A stretch of DNA of 64,000 nucleotides from NCBI RefSeq assembly GCF_035917575.1, contig NZ_CP109090.1, positions 6,510,001 through 6,574,000 on the forward strand, in the 5' to 3' direction. The notes under the pieces were generated by a model. It ran no database searches. It saw only the letters and a list, made by a program, of their open reading frames with translations, and was not told where the DNA came from. Made by a program: the position numbers and the translations under genes. The DNA is from Streptomyces sp. NBC_01788. Lineage in GTDB: Bacteria > Actinomycetota > Actinomycetes > Streptomycetales > Streptomycetaceae. Positions within the stretch are counted from its first letter, which is position 1. Each line of letters starts with the position of its first letter. Below are positions 14,822-24,166 of this stretch, piece by piece.

Positions 14822-17800
14822 GTGCCCACGCGTACCACTCGTGTCCTGTATGACCTCGTCGCGCGCGACAACGCATCCCGTACGTTCAACCGGGTTGGTG
14901 GCGCGGCCGGCCGGCTGTCGCGGCAGGGCCAGGGCATTGGGACGGCGCTCGCCGCCGGTTTCAAGGTGGGTACGGTCGCCGCCGCCGGGCTGACCTTCAA
15001 CGTTCTGAAGACGTCCGGCGACTTCGAAAAGTCGATGAACCAGGTCCGCGCCGTCAGTGGTGCGACTGGCAAGGAATTCGAGGCGCTGCGCGAGCAGGCC
15101 AAGGAATTGGGCGCCACCACGAAGTACACGGCGTCTCAGGCCGCGGACGGCATGGGCTTTTTGGCCATGACCGGCTACAAGGCCAACCAGATCCTCGCCG
15201 CGATGCCGGGCACCCTGTCGCTGGCCGCGGCCGGGAACATGGATCTTGCGCAGGCCGCCGACATCTCGTCGAACATCATGACGGGCTACGGCTTCAAGGC
15301 GAAGGAAACCAACCGGATCGTCGACGTCCTGGCCAAGACGTTCACGTCGACGAACACCGACCTGATCCAGCTGGGCGAGGCGATGAAGTACGCCGGCCCA
15401 GTCGCTCACGCCGCGGGCGTGAAGTTCGAGCAGGCATCCGCCGCGATCGGCCTCATGGGCAACGCCGGTCTCCAGGCGAGCATGGCGGGTACCTCGCTGC
15501 GCGGTGCGATCACCCGTCTGCTGGCGCCGACGAAGCAGATCTCGGACCGGCTGAAGAAACTCGGCATCACCGTCAAGGACTCCCACGGCAAGCTGCTGCC
15601 GCTGGATCAGATCATCCGGCAGCTGGAGAAGTCCGGAGCGAAGACCGGCGACATGATGACCATCTTCGGTCAGCGTGCCGGCCCGGCCATGCTCGCCCTC
15701 GTCGAACAGGGCTCGGGCTCGCTCGTCAAGCTCACCAAGGAGCTGGAGAAGTCCGGCGGCACCGCCGACCGCGTCGCGAAGATCCAGATGGAGGGCCTGC
15801 AAGGCCAGCTCGTCTCGCTCAAGAGCGCCTGGGAAGGCCTCATGATCGAGATCGGCGACCTGGGCCTGCTCAACCTTGCCACCAAGGGACTTGAGGGCCT
15901 GACGACGGCCACCCGGGACTTCACGGGTTTCGTGCACCAGTACGGCATGCCCGCAGCGAAGAAGTTCGGCGACACGCTCGGCGACCTGCTCCCCCTCGGG
16001 AAGATCAAGAAGCAGTTTTCGGACGCCAAGACGGTCGTCTCCGACTTCTTCAAGGGCCTGGTCGGCGGCAAGAAGAAGTCGGAGGCGAAGCTGCCACTAC
16101 CGACGCCGATGCTGAAGGCCCCGGAGCCACCCGCGTTCCTCGCCAAGCCTGCGCCGCTGCCGAAGATGCCGACGCCGATGCTGAAGGCGCCCGCACCTCC
16201 GGTGATGCTCGCCCGGCCGAAGATCCCCAAGTCTGATGCCCAGAAGTGGGGCGAGGAGATCCGCAAGGCTATCTCCGGCGGCATCGAGAACATCAACTGG
16301 GCGGTGGTCGGCAAATCGGTCGGCTCCGGGCTGGGGAAAGCGATTCAGTGGGTCGCCGCAAACGGTGCAGAGCTGACGAAGAAACTCGGGGAGGTTCTCG
16401 GCTCCCTGGACTGGGTCGACGTCGGTAAGGAGTTCGGGAAAGTCGCGCTGCCGACCGCGATCGGCTTCGTCAACAACTTGTTCGAGCCGCTGTTCCATGC
16501 GGACTTCTGGAAGAAGCACTGGCTCGACACGATCCTCGCCGTCCTCTCCGCCATCCCCTTCGGGAAGGTGTTCGGCGTCATCGGTAAGGGGCTCGGAAAG
16601 ATCCCCTGGGGTGGGCTTTTCAGCGTCGTCGGTAAGGGGCTCGGAAAGATCCCCTGGACGAAGATGATCCCGTTCAGTTCGAAGCTCGGCGAATCCCTCG
16701 GGCCGATCGTCGGGGCTATTTACCGCTGGGGCGCCCGAGTTGCTTCCGGTTTCGGTGAAGCTTTCGCCCAGCAGTTTCCGCGCATCACCCGCTGGTTCCA
16801 GGACCAGCTGATTCTCCTGCCGACCCGGCTGGGAGATCTGGGCCGGCTGCTGTTGCGCAAGGGCACCGAACTCGTCGGCTGGCTGGGCCGCGGCCTGACC
16901 GAGACGCTGCCCGGCATGGGAAGCCGGTTCATCGCCTTCCTCTACAAGACCTTCGCCCGATTCAGCCTCTACCAGATCGGCATCAACGTCGCGAAGTCGA
17001 TGCTGCTCGGCATCCAGAACATCTTGTCGGATATCGGCTCGTGGCTGAAGGCACACCTGGTGGACCCGGTCGTCAACTGGGTCAAGCGCCTGTTCGGGAT
17101 CAAGTCCCCGTCGAAGGTGTTCTCCTCGATCGGCGGCTACCTGGTGGCCGGCCTCAAGGACGGTGTGCTGTCCGCGGCCAAGGGCATCGGCCACTGGGTG
17201 TGGACCAGGCTCGGCAAGCCTGCCATCGACCGGTTCGCGAAGGCCCACACGTGGCTGCTCACCCACGGCCGGAGCTTCGTCGGCGGACTCAAGGACGGCA
17301 TCGTCGACCGGGCCAAGGGCATCGGCGGCTGGTTCTACAACAAGGCCGCGAAGCCCGCCGTCGACACCTTCAAGGACGCCAAGTCGTGGCTGACCAGCAA
17401 GGGCGGCCATCTGATCACAGGCCTGAAGGACGGCATCACCGACAAGGTCAAGGGCATCGGCGACTGGCTGAAGAAGACGTTGGTCGACCCGATCGTCAGC
17501 GCCGTCAAGAAGTGGTTCGGGATCAAGAGCCCCTCGCGCGTGTTCATGGGGATCGGCGGCCACTTGGTCACCGGGTTGGTCAAGGGCCTCGCCTCCACCA
17601 ACGGCGCGCAGATCGCTAAGACGGTCTTCGGGGACCTGCCGTCCGCGCTCGGCTCGATCGTCGGCAAGGGCCTGGTGTCCATCGCCTCCCTGCCGGGCAA
17701 GGCCCTGAAGGCGCTTGGCGGCCTCGGTGGCAAGCTTGCCGGGCTCCTCGGGTTCGGCGGCGGTGGAGGCGGCAAGGGCGTCCAGCAGTGGTCGCCGCTC

Positions 17801-19450
17801 GTCTCCCAGGTCCTTGCCATGCTCGGTGCGCCCGCGTCCGCGCTCGGCCCGGTGCTGAAGCGGATCCAGATCGAGTCCGGCGGCAACCCGAACGCGATCA
17901 ACCTCACGGACAGCAACGCCAAGGCCGGCGACCCGTCCCGCGGGCTGATGCAGACCATCGGCTCGACGTTCAACGCCTACGCCGGCCCCTTCAAGTCGCG
18001 CGGGATCTACGACCCGCTCGCCTCGATCTACGCCGGCGTGAACTACGCCATGCACCGGTACGGCAAGAACTGGATCAGCGTGATGACCCGGCCCGGCGGC
18101 TACGCCAAGGGCACCCGCGGTCGTGGCGCGGCGCCGGGCTGGGCGTGGGTCGGCGAGCAGGGCCCGGAATTGATCAACCTGCGGGGCGGGGAGGACATCC
18201 TCAACCACAAGGACTCGATGTCCGTCGCCAGCGCCTACGGGATCCGGCTGCCCGGCTACGCGTCCGGCACCCTCGGCAACGCCGAGAAGAAGGTGCGGGA
18301 CGCGCAAGATGCGCGAGACCGGGCCCGTGACCGGCTGGAGCGGGCGAAGGCCCGGAAGATCGGCATCAAGGCGGCCGAGCGCGAGCTGAAGGCCGCCGAG
18401 ATGAAGCTGAAGACGGCGAAGCGGCAGCTCGCCGACGCGCGGCGCCGCGGGAAGGCGTCGGTCGCCGACTACATCGCCAACGGGCTGAAGAAGGCCCTGT
18501 CGACGGGCTCGGCGTCGAAGATCGCCTCCGCGATCAAGTCGCTGAACACGCGGCTGCAGAACGCCGGCTTCGGCAGCCTGGTCGCCGGGAACCTGAAAGC
18601 GTCGGCGAAGCTGCAGTCGCTGGCGAACAAGAAGGCCAGCGTCGCGGCGAAGATCAAGGCGGCGAAGGAGTACGCCGCCGACCAGTCCGGGAAGATCCAG
18701 GACTTCCTCGGGATCTCCGGGTCGAACGCCATGTCGGTGGGCGGCCTGATCTCCCAGATGAAGTCCCAGCAGAAGACGGTCACCTCCTTCTCCACCCTGA
18801 CCAAGCAGTTGCAAGCGCGCGGCGCATCCAAGGGGCTGCTGGACCAGCTCGCGGAGGCCGGGCCAGGCAGTCAGCTCGCATCGATCCTTGGCGACCGGAA
18901 GGTCACCACCAAGGACATCAAGCAGCTGAACTCCCTGGTCCAGTCGGGTGACAAGCTGGCCACCAGCTTCGGCCAGTCGATGGCCAACACGATGTTCGAC
19001 TCCGGGAAGCAGGCCGGGAAGGGCTTCCTTAGCGGCTTGAAGGCGCAGGAGAAGGAACTCGCCAAGGCGATGGAGAAGCTCGCGGATGCGCTGCTGACGT
19101 CCATCAAGAAGAAGCTGAAGATCAAGAGCCCCAGCCAGGTGTTCCGCGACCAGGTCGGCAAGCAACTGGCGCTCGGCATGGCCCGCGGCATGGACGAACA
19201 CCGCCCGCACGTCGCCGCCGCGGCCCGCCGCCTCGCCGACACCGCGACCGGCGGCGCCCGGGCGGCCCGCGCGGATGCCACGTTCGATCAGCTCGCCCAG
19301 CTCATCAACAGCGGGCGGCTCGGAGGAACAGAGGTGCACGTGCACTTCGACGACCCGGCCCTGCGCGACCTGATCCGGGTCACCACCAAGCCGCTGATCA
19401 AGTCCTCTCAGAGTGAGCAGGCGTACCGGGCGAACGTCGGGAGGCGCTAG
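14822..19450 (+). CDS. Tape measure protein with lytic transglycosylase domain
   Basis: 1542 residues, GTG start after GGGGAGG. Residues 60-330 hold the TP901-type tape measure core (MNQVRAVSGATGKEFEALRE, MAMTGYKANQILAAMPG-like region). A long hydrophobic and amphipathic middle carries repeated GLKDG...AKGIG units at about residues 777, 820 and 863. Residues about 1000-1095 are an SLT-type lytic transglycosylase: IESGGNPNAI with the catalytic Glu near 1018, then SRGLMQTIGSTF. The C-terminus is helical. It sets tail length and probably opens murein during DNA entry. Confidence 0.92.
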   Translation: MPTRTTRVLYDLVARDNASRTFNRVGGAAGRLSRQGQGIGTALAAGFKVGTVAAAGLTFNVLKTSGDFEKSMNQVRAVSGATGKEFEALREQAKELGATTKYTASQAADGMGFLAMTGYKANQILAAMPGTLSLAAAGNMDLAQAADISSNIMTGYGFKAKETNRIVDVLAKTFTSTNTDLIQLGEAMKYAGPVAHAAGVKFEQASAAIGLMGNAGLQASMAGTSLRGAITRLLAPTKQISDRLKKLGITVKDSHGKLLPLDQIIRQLEKSGAKTGDMMTIFGQRAGPAMLALVEQGSGSLVKLTKELEKSGGTADRVAKIQMEGLQGQLVSLKSAWEGLMIEIGDLGLLNLATKGLEGLTTATRDFTGFVHQYGMPAAKKFGDTLGDLLPLGKIKKQFSDAKTVVSDFFKGLVGGKKKSEAKLPLPTPMLKAPEPPAFLAKPAPLPKMPTPMLKAPAPPVMLARPKIPKSDAQKWGEEIRKAISGGIENINWAVVGKSVGSGLGKAIQWVAANGAELTKKLGEVLGSLDWVDVGKEFGKVALPTAIGFVNNLFEPLFHADFWKKHWLDTILAVLSAIPFGKVFGVIGKGLGKIPWGGLFSVVGKGLGKIPWTKMIPFSSKLGESLGPIVGAIYRWGARVASGFGEAFAQQFPRITRWFQDQLILLPTRLGDLGRLLLRKGTELVGWLGRGLTETLPGMGSRFIAFLYKTFARFSLYQIGINVAKSMLLGIQNILSDIGSWLKAHLVDPVVNWVKRLFGIKSPSKVFSSIGGYLVAGLKDGVLSAAKGIGHWVWTRLGKPAIDRFAKAHTWLLTHGRSFVGGLKDGIVDRAKGIGGWFYNKAAKPAVDTFKDAKSWLTSKGGHLITGLKDGITDKVKGIGDWLKKTLVDPIVSAVKKWFGIKSPSRVFMGIGGHLVTGLVKGLASTNGAQIAKTVFGDLPSALGSIVGKGLVSIASLPGKALKALGGLGGKLAGLLGFGGGGGGKGVQQWSPLVSQVLAMLGAPASALGPVLKRIQIESGGNPNAINLTDSNAKAGDPSRGLMQTIGSTFNAYAGPFKSRGIYDPLASIYAGVNYAMHRYGKNWISVMTRPGGYAKGTRGRGAAPGWAWVGEQGPELINLRGGEDILNHKDSMSVASAYGIRLPGYASGTLGNAEKKVRDAQDARDRARDRLERAKARKIGIKAAERELKAAEMKLKTAKRQLADARRRGKASVADYIANGLKKALSTGSASKIASAIKSLNTRLQNAGFGSLVAGNLKASAKLQSLANKKASVAAKIKAAKEYAADQSGKIQDFLGISGSNAMSVGGLISQMKSQQKTVTSFSTLTKQLQARGASKGLLDQLAEAGPGSQLASILGDRKVTTKDIKQLNSLVQSGDKLATSFGQSMANTMFDSGKQAGKGFLSGLKAQEKELAKAMEKLADALLTSIKKKLKIKSPSQVFRDQVGKQLALGMARGMDEHRPHVAAAARRLADTATGGARAARADATFDQLAQLINSGRLGGTEVHVHFDDPALRDLIRVTTKPLIKSSQSEQAYRANVGRR
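16581..16657 (+). repeat. 29-bp exact direct repeat inside the tape measure gene
   Basis: Copies at 16581-16609 and 16629-16657, 48 bp (16 codons) apart, encode GKGLGKIPW twice. In-frame duplication like this is a plausible way to change tail length. Confidence 0.7.
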
Positions 19451-20920
19451 ATGACCATCTCCTACGTGGGCTCCGGAGCTACGGCGTCCGGCGCGAGCAC
19501 GATCGCCCCCGCATACTCGGCCACCCCGCAGGTGGGCCAGCTCGGCATCCTCCAGGTGGTGTCCGGGCACGCCACCGGCCCTGTCCCGTCCACACCATCG
19601 GGGTGGACGCTCGCAGGCACTCTCTCCGGAGGCGGTGGCGGCTTCGGATCGGGCACGGGCCCCAGGCGGCTGACGTGGTTCGTGCGGGAGATGCGCGGCG
19701 GGGACGCGCCGCCGACCACGGCGATCCCGTCCGGGTCGTCCGGGTCGATCATCGCCGGCACGATCACCTTGCTCGCCCGGTCGGCAGGCAAGGGCTGGCG
19801 GTGGGCCTCCAGCTTCGGCGAGCGCACCACCTCCAGTACCGCATTCACGACCACCGGTCAGAGCCCGCTCACCTTCAAGGCGGGGGACTTCTGCTGGCTC
19901 GGCTACGCCCTGCCCGCCTCCGGCACCACCTTCACCGCCCAGGGCGCCACCGCAGCCGGTGTCACGTTCGGCACCGTGACAGCGAACCGGGTCACCACCG
20001 CGGTGACAACCGGGAACGCGGCACGGACGGCCGCCGCCTCAGTGGCCGTGTCCTCCGGCGCGGCGACCGTCGCCCCCACCATCACCGCGACTCTGTCCGC
20101 GGCCGGTACCGGTGTCGCCGGCATGCTCCGCATCCGGGAAGCCAGCTCCGACGTCACCGCAGCGCCGCAGTCAGTATTCCCACCGCGGAACCTCGTGTCC
20201 GTGACCGGGCTGGCCGGGGACGACATCACGTCCGTCACCGTGTACCGGCAGGTCGGCACCACCCTCACCCCCGTCCGCGCCGCCGCGGGCGTCGACGTAA
20301 CCGACGCCAACGTGCTGCTGCGCGTGGACGCAGAGCAGCCCTTCGGAGTCGCCCACAACTACGCTGCCGACCTCACCGACATCAACGGGCAGACGTGGAG
20401 GGCCTACTCGGGGCCGATCACCTCGACCGTGGACGGGGACGTCATCTCCGATGCGGTCCGCGGCACCGGCGCCCGAGTGTTCATTGAGGACTGGCCGGAG
20501 AAGAGACGGTCGCGGGAAGCGACCGTCTTCAACGTCGGCGGCAGACTCGTCACGGTCGGTAAACCACGGTCCGCGGCGCAGTCCAGCATCACCGTGTCGA
20601 CGGACAGCAGCGAAGACGGCGACGACCTCCAGGAAGTCCTCGACCACGCCACCGAAGGCACCATCCTCATCCGCAAGCAGATCAGCCTTGAGGGGGTGGA
20701 CGGCTACCAGGCGGTCATCGAAGACAGCGAGCGACGCCAGTGGTCCATCCCGTACCGGCTGTGGGAGCTGTCCACCGCTGAAACCGAGCCGTGGCCCGAC
20801 GTGCTGGAAGCAAGCGGGTACACACTCCAGGACATTGCCGACAACGTGAGCACCCTGTCGGATCTGGCCGCCCAGTTCCCCACGCTGCTCGCGATCGCCC
20901 TGTACGACTGGGGTGTCTGA
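19451..20920 (+). CDS. Minor tail protein (distal tail region)
   Basis: 489 residues, starting directly after the tape measure stop. The N-terminal half is a beta-rich Ser/Thr/Gly domain (about residues 1-230). The C-terminal half (from VTGLAGDDITSVTVYRQVG, about 250) ends in a domain like those of distal-tail (Dit-like) proteins. The position between tape measure and hub protein supports a baseplate role. No enzymatic motif seen. Confidence 0.7.
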   Translation: MTISYVGSGATASGASTIAPAYSATPQVGQLGILQVVSGHATGPVPSTPSGWTLAGTLSGGGGGFGSGTGPRRLTWFVREMRGGDAPPTTAIPSGSSGSIIAGTITLLARSAGKGWRWASSFGERTTSSTAFTTTGQSPLTFKAGDFCWLGYALPASGTTFTAQGATAAGVTFGTVTANRVTTAVTTGNAARTAAASVAVSSGAATVAPTITATLSAAGTGVAGMLRIREASSDVTAAPQSVFPPRNLVSVTGLAGDDITSVTVYRQVGTTLTPVRAAAGVDVTDANVLLRVDAEQPFGVAHNYAADLTDINGQTWRAYSGPITSTVDGDVISDAVRGTGARVFIEDWPEKRRSREATVFNVGGRLVTVGKPRSAAQSSITVSTDSSEDGDDLQEVLDHATEGTILIRKQISLEGVDGYQAVIEDSERRQWSIPYRLWELSTAETEPWPDVLEASGYTLQDIADNVSTLSDLAAQFPTLLAIALYDWGV

Positions 20921-22001
20921 CGTGCTGGAGATGTCGGACCGTGCACTGGAGATCGTGCGGCAGTCGTTCACGATGACCGTGCGTGCGGAGTCGTGGCGGG
21001 ACGGGGAACTGCTTGCCGCGGACATCCCTGTCGCCGACGGCAGCGAGGACCGCGACCGGTCCCTGGCCGTGCCCGAGCGGGTGACGTTGTCGGTGCCACT
21101 CAGGGACCGTGGCGTCACCTGGGACCCGGGCGCCGATCCTGGGCACCCGCTTGCCGCATACGGGCAGCAGATCCGCATCCTGTACGGCATCGACGTAGGC
21201 GGCTCGTGGGAGTGGATCGACCGCGGCTGGTTCCTGATCACCGAATCCGGCGCAGACGGCGGCGACACCGTCACAGTGACCGCCCAAGGCCTGCTCACGT
21301 GGGTCGACGAGGCCAAATTTGTCGCACCGTTCCAACCCAGCGGTACTCTCGGATCCACGGTGCGCGCGCTAGTCGAACCGGCCCTGACTGTCGAGTTCGA
21401 CGGGACGCTGCTCGACCGGTCCGTACCCGTCGGGATGCAGTGGGACGACGACCGGATGGCCGGCCTGACGGAAGTGCTGGACGCCTGGGGTGCGGACGCC
21501 TACGTCACCCCGGACGGTATTCTCCGCGTCCAGCCACTCACCGACGACGGATCGCCAGTGATGGCGCTGACCGACGGACTGGGCGGCACGGTGATGCGCT
21601 GGCAGGGCAGCACGTCCCGGGACGGCGCATTCAACTGTGTCATCGCCCAGGGCGAGGACCCGTGGGGCAACCAGATCCAAGGCGTCGCCTACGACCGCGA
21701 CAGCCTGTCGCCGTTCATGTATGGCGGCCCGTTCAACCCGCTCCCGGTGCCGCACGTGTTTCAGTCGCCGCTGATGACGACCGTCGCCCAGTGCCGCAAG
21801 GGCGCACAGACCACGCTGCTGCGGCTGCGCCGCACCGCATCCCGCCGCCTGGGGGTGACCATGGTCCCGCATCCCGGCCTGACCGCCGGTGACATCATCA
21901 CCGCCACCGGCGCAGGCCTCGCCAACACGCCGTGCGTGATCGAGTCGATGTCACTGCCGTACTCGCCCAGCGAGATGAGCCTCGGAATACGGGTCCTGTA
22001 A
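20913..22001 (+). CDS. Minor tail protein, tail hub type
   Basis: 362 residues, GTG start inside the end of the previous gene. The sequence RQSFTMTVRAESWRDGELLA, then RGWFLITES and the end IESMSLPYSPSEMSLGIRVL match tail proteins of actinophages in which a DUF5047-like domain is common (from memory). Likely part of the tail tip hub. Its stop shares the A of the next start (TAATG). Confidence 0.75.
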   Translation: MSDVLEMSDRALEIVRQSFTMTVRAESWRDGELLAADIPVADGSEDRDRSLAVPERVTLSVPLRDRGVTWDPGADPGHPLAAYGQQIRILYGIDVGGSWEWIDRGWFLITESGADGGDTVTVTAQGLLTWVDEAKFVAPFQPSGTLGSTVRALVEPALTVEFDGTLLDRSVPVGMQWDDDRMAGLTEVLDAWGADAYVTPDGILRVQPLTDDGSPVMALTDGLGGTVMRWQGSTSRDGAFNCVIAQGEDPWGNQIQGVAYDRDSLSPFMYGGPFNPLPVPHVFQSPLMTTVAQCRKGAQTTLLRLRRTASRRLGVTMVPHPGLTAGDIITATGAGLANTPCVIESMSLPYSPSEMSLGIRVL

Positions 22002-22834
22002 TGGCTGACTGGGCGGACACGCGCGTCTCTCTCGCAGGTGAAGGCACCCTCGTCGCCCTGGCCGTCACCGCGTCGGCGAACGGCGCCTGCCTGGCAGACG
22101 TCGCCGGGATCCGCGTCACCGTCCGCGTCCCGCCGAACCTGACGATCTCTCCAGAGCAGAACATCTTGATCCTGCGCCGCGGCAGCGTGTACTGGGCGAT
22201 CGCCGTGCTCACCGCGGCCCCCGCAGTGCCGCCCCCGCCTCCGCCGCCGCCTGTCAACGACACCCCGCCCGTCGACCGGGGCGACCCGGCACCCGCACCC
22301 AAGCCCGTGACCACGACGGGCACCTTGGTATGCCCACCTGTGGCCACGTCGTCGTGGCGTGACGGCAAGTGGCGCACGGACATCGGCAGTTCCACCAGTG
22401 CGGACACGTTCCAGGGCCGGTACGGCGGCTCCGGGTACGGTCGCAACACCGGGTGTGCGTTCTACGGATCGAAGCCCCGCAGCATCGCCGGGGCAACAGT
22501 CACCAAGGCCACCGTGCGGCTGCGCAGGCTCACCTCCGGCGACTACGCACGCCGCTCGCCCACGCTACGGCTGGTGTCGCAGGCCACCCGACCCTCCGGC
22601 GCGCCCTCGCTCAACGAAACCACGGCCGGGCCCGCGCTCGGCGTGATCAACCAGGTCAGTCCGTGGGAGAGCACGTTCCAACTGCCCACCTCGTGGGGGC
22701 AGGCCATGGTTGACGGCAGCCGCGGTGGTCTCGCCATCACCGTCGCCTCCGACGACCCATACATCAGGCTGGCCGGCCGTGACTCGTGGTCCGCTGCGTG
22801 GACGCTCACCCTCTACTGGCGACGCAGCTCCTGA
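22001..22834 (+). CDS. Minor tail protein with polyproline linker
   Basis: 277 residues. A small N-terminal beta domain (1-75) is joined by a run of eight prolines within VPPPPPPPPV (about residues 78-85) to a C-terminal beta-rich domain (KATVRLRRLTSGDYARRS, ITVASDDPYIRLAGRDS). That end resembles the DNRLRE-type folds of fibrous surface proteins. Likely a peripheral fibre or stopper of the tail tip. A terminator-like hairpin follows 16 bp after the stop. Confidence 0.65.
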   Translation: MADWADTRVSLAGEGTLVALAVTASANGACLADVAGIRVTVRVPPNLTISPEQNILILRRGSVYWAIAVLTAAPAVPPPPPPPPVNDTPPVDRGDPAPAPKPVTTTGTLVCPPVATSSWRDGKWRTDIGSSTSADTFQGRYGGSGYGRNTGCAFYGSKPRSIAGATVTKATVRLRRLTSGDYARRSPTLRLVSQATRPSGAPSLNETTAGPALGVINQVSPWESTFQLPTSWGQAMVDGSRGGLAITVASDDPYIRLAGRDSWSAAWTLTLYWRRSS

Positions 22835-22850
22835 CACCCACCACCTACCA

Positions 22851-22871
22851 GGCCCCACGCGCAGTGGGGCC
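22851..22871 (+). terminator. 8-bp stem-loop with T-rich tail
   Basis: Arms GGCCCCAC and GTGGGGCC, loop gcgca, followed by TTCTGT. It separates the tail operon from the glycine-rich tip gene. Confidence 0.6.
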
Positions 22872-22899
22872 TTCTGTATGCCCACTGGAGGCGTAGTCC

Positions 22900-23673
22900 A
22901 TGAGCCAGACCACCGGCAAGGGGCTGACCTACCCCGAAAGCTCGGACCACACGAGAATCTGGGAGCACCTCAAGACCCTCGCCGAGAACGCTGACGCGGT
23001 CATCCCCGGCTCGGTCGATGTGCAGACGTTCACCTCCAGCGGCACGTGGACGAAACCGGCCGGGGCCCGCTGGGTGATCGTCGAGGTGCAGGGCGGCGGC
23101 GGCGGCTCAGGCGGCATCCCAGCCATCACCACCACCCAGGGAACGTGTTCCACCGGCGGAGGCGGCGGCGAGTACGCGCGCGGCACCTACGCCGCGTCCG
23201 CCCTGGGCTCCACCGTGTCCGTCACTGTCGGCGCGGGCGGCAGCGCCGGGCCCGCGGGCGCCAACGACGGCGGCAACGGCGGCACCAGCTCGTTCGGGTC
23301 GACCATCACCGCAGTCGGCGGCGGAGGAGGCCAGATGGGGTACGCATCGGCGATCGCGTCGGAGTCTCACGCTGGCGGTGACGGCGGCACCGGCGGCACT
23401 GGCGGTGACTTCCGGATGCGTGGCGGCGGAGGCGGCGTCGGCCAGACCCTGAGCGGCTACCCCGTGAAAATGAATTTCGGCGGAAATGCCTATTTCGCCG
23501 GAATCACCCGGGCTCCCGGTGGGTCCATCAACAAAGCCGGCGGACTCACGGGCCTCAGCTACGGCGCTGGCGCGTCCGGGGCATCCAACTCGAAAGACAG
23601 CAACGACCGAACGTCGGGCCCCGGCAATGCGGGTGGGCCCGGCATCGTCATCGTCACCACCATCCGGGCCTGA
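22900..23673 (+). CDS. Glycine-rich tail tip protein, probable receptor-binding adhesin
   Basis: 257 residues, ATG after CTGGAGG. A short N-terminal attachment segment (TYPESSDHTRIWEHLKTL) resembles tail-associated N-termini. Then come FTSSGTWTKPAGARWVIVEV and long runs of Gly (GGGGGSGG, GGGGGEYA, GGNGG, GGTGGTGG). This glycine-rich domain is widespread in phage tail proteins, and Gly-rich folds of polyglycine-II type form receptor-binding tips in T4-like adhesins. In a Streptomyces phage it would contact the cell surface. Specificity cannot be read from the sequence. Confidence 0.75.
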   Translation: MSQTTGKGLTYPESSDHTRIWEHLKTLAENADAVIPGSVDVQTFTSSGTWTKPAGARWVIVEVQGGGGGSGGIPAITTTQGTCSTGGGGGEYARGTYAASALGSTVSVTVGAGGSAGPAGANDGGNGGTSSFGSTITAVGGGGGQMGYASAIASESHAGGDGGTGGTGGDFRMRGGGGGVGQTLSGYPVKMNFGGNAYFAGITRAPGGSINKAGGLTGLSYGAGASGASNSKDSNDRTSGPGNAGGPGIVIVTTIRA

Positions 23674-23675
23674 CC

Positions 23676-24098
23676 GTGACGAGCCCCGAGGAGCTTCCGC
23701 CGGACGAGAACTTCAGCCCCTCGCCGCCGTACACGAGCGAGCGCCGGGACTCATGCACTGCCGAGCAGTGGGATGTGCCGTCGCGCACCTACCGCCGCTA
23801 CGACTGCGGAGTCCTTGCCGAGGAGCGGCCGTTCACCGATGCGGAGAACGCCTCCGCCGACCAGCAGATCGCCGACACGGCCCGCCGCGCCACGCAGACC
23901 GTGCTCCTGGAGCAGGCCCGCGTCGACCTCGCCGTCAACGAGGCATACCTCGCCGCGGTCGCGTCGGGCGCCGCGGGCCTCGAGGACGCGGTCGCCCAGG
24001 TCGCCGAACTCACCCGCCAAGCGCAGGGAGTCATCCGGCTCACCGTCGGCGCAGACCTGCTCGACCGACCCGCCCCATCGCCCCTCGACGACGGCTGA
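23676..24098 (+). CDS. Hypothetical protein of the tail tip region
   Basis: 140 residues from GTG 23676, two bases after the stop of the glycine-rich gene. The first 50 residues are polar with two cysteines (SCTAEQW, YDCGVL). Residues 60-125 are a long Ala/Leu-rich helical segment (IADTARRATQTVLLEQARVDL), possibly coiled-coil. Might be a chaperone or attached protein of the adhesin. No recognised family. Confidence 0.5.
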   Translation: MTSPEELPPDENFSPSPPYTSERRDSCTAEQWDVPSRTYRRYDCGVLAEERPFTDAENASADQQIADTARRATQTVLLEQARVDLAVNEAYLAAVASGAAGLEDAVAQVAELTRQAQGVIRLTVGADLLDRPAPSPLDDG

Positions 24099-24166
24099 CC
24101 CGGCCCCCTCGTCCCCTGCCCCGCGCCGTCCGGCCGGGGCGTTCTCCGTGACCTGCTGGAGGATCC

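Noticed and set aside
16097..19570. 1157-codon open frame opposite the tape measure gene
   Set aside because: Antisense shadow without domain similarity; the + strand is the tape measure protein.
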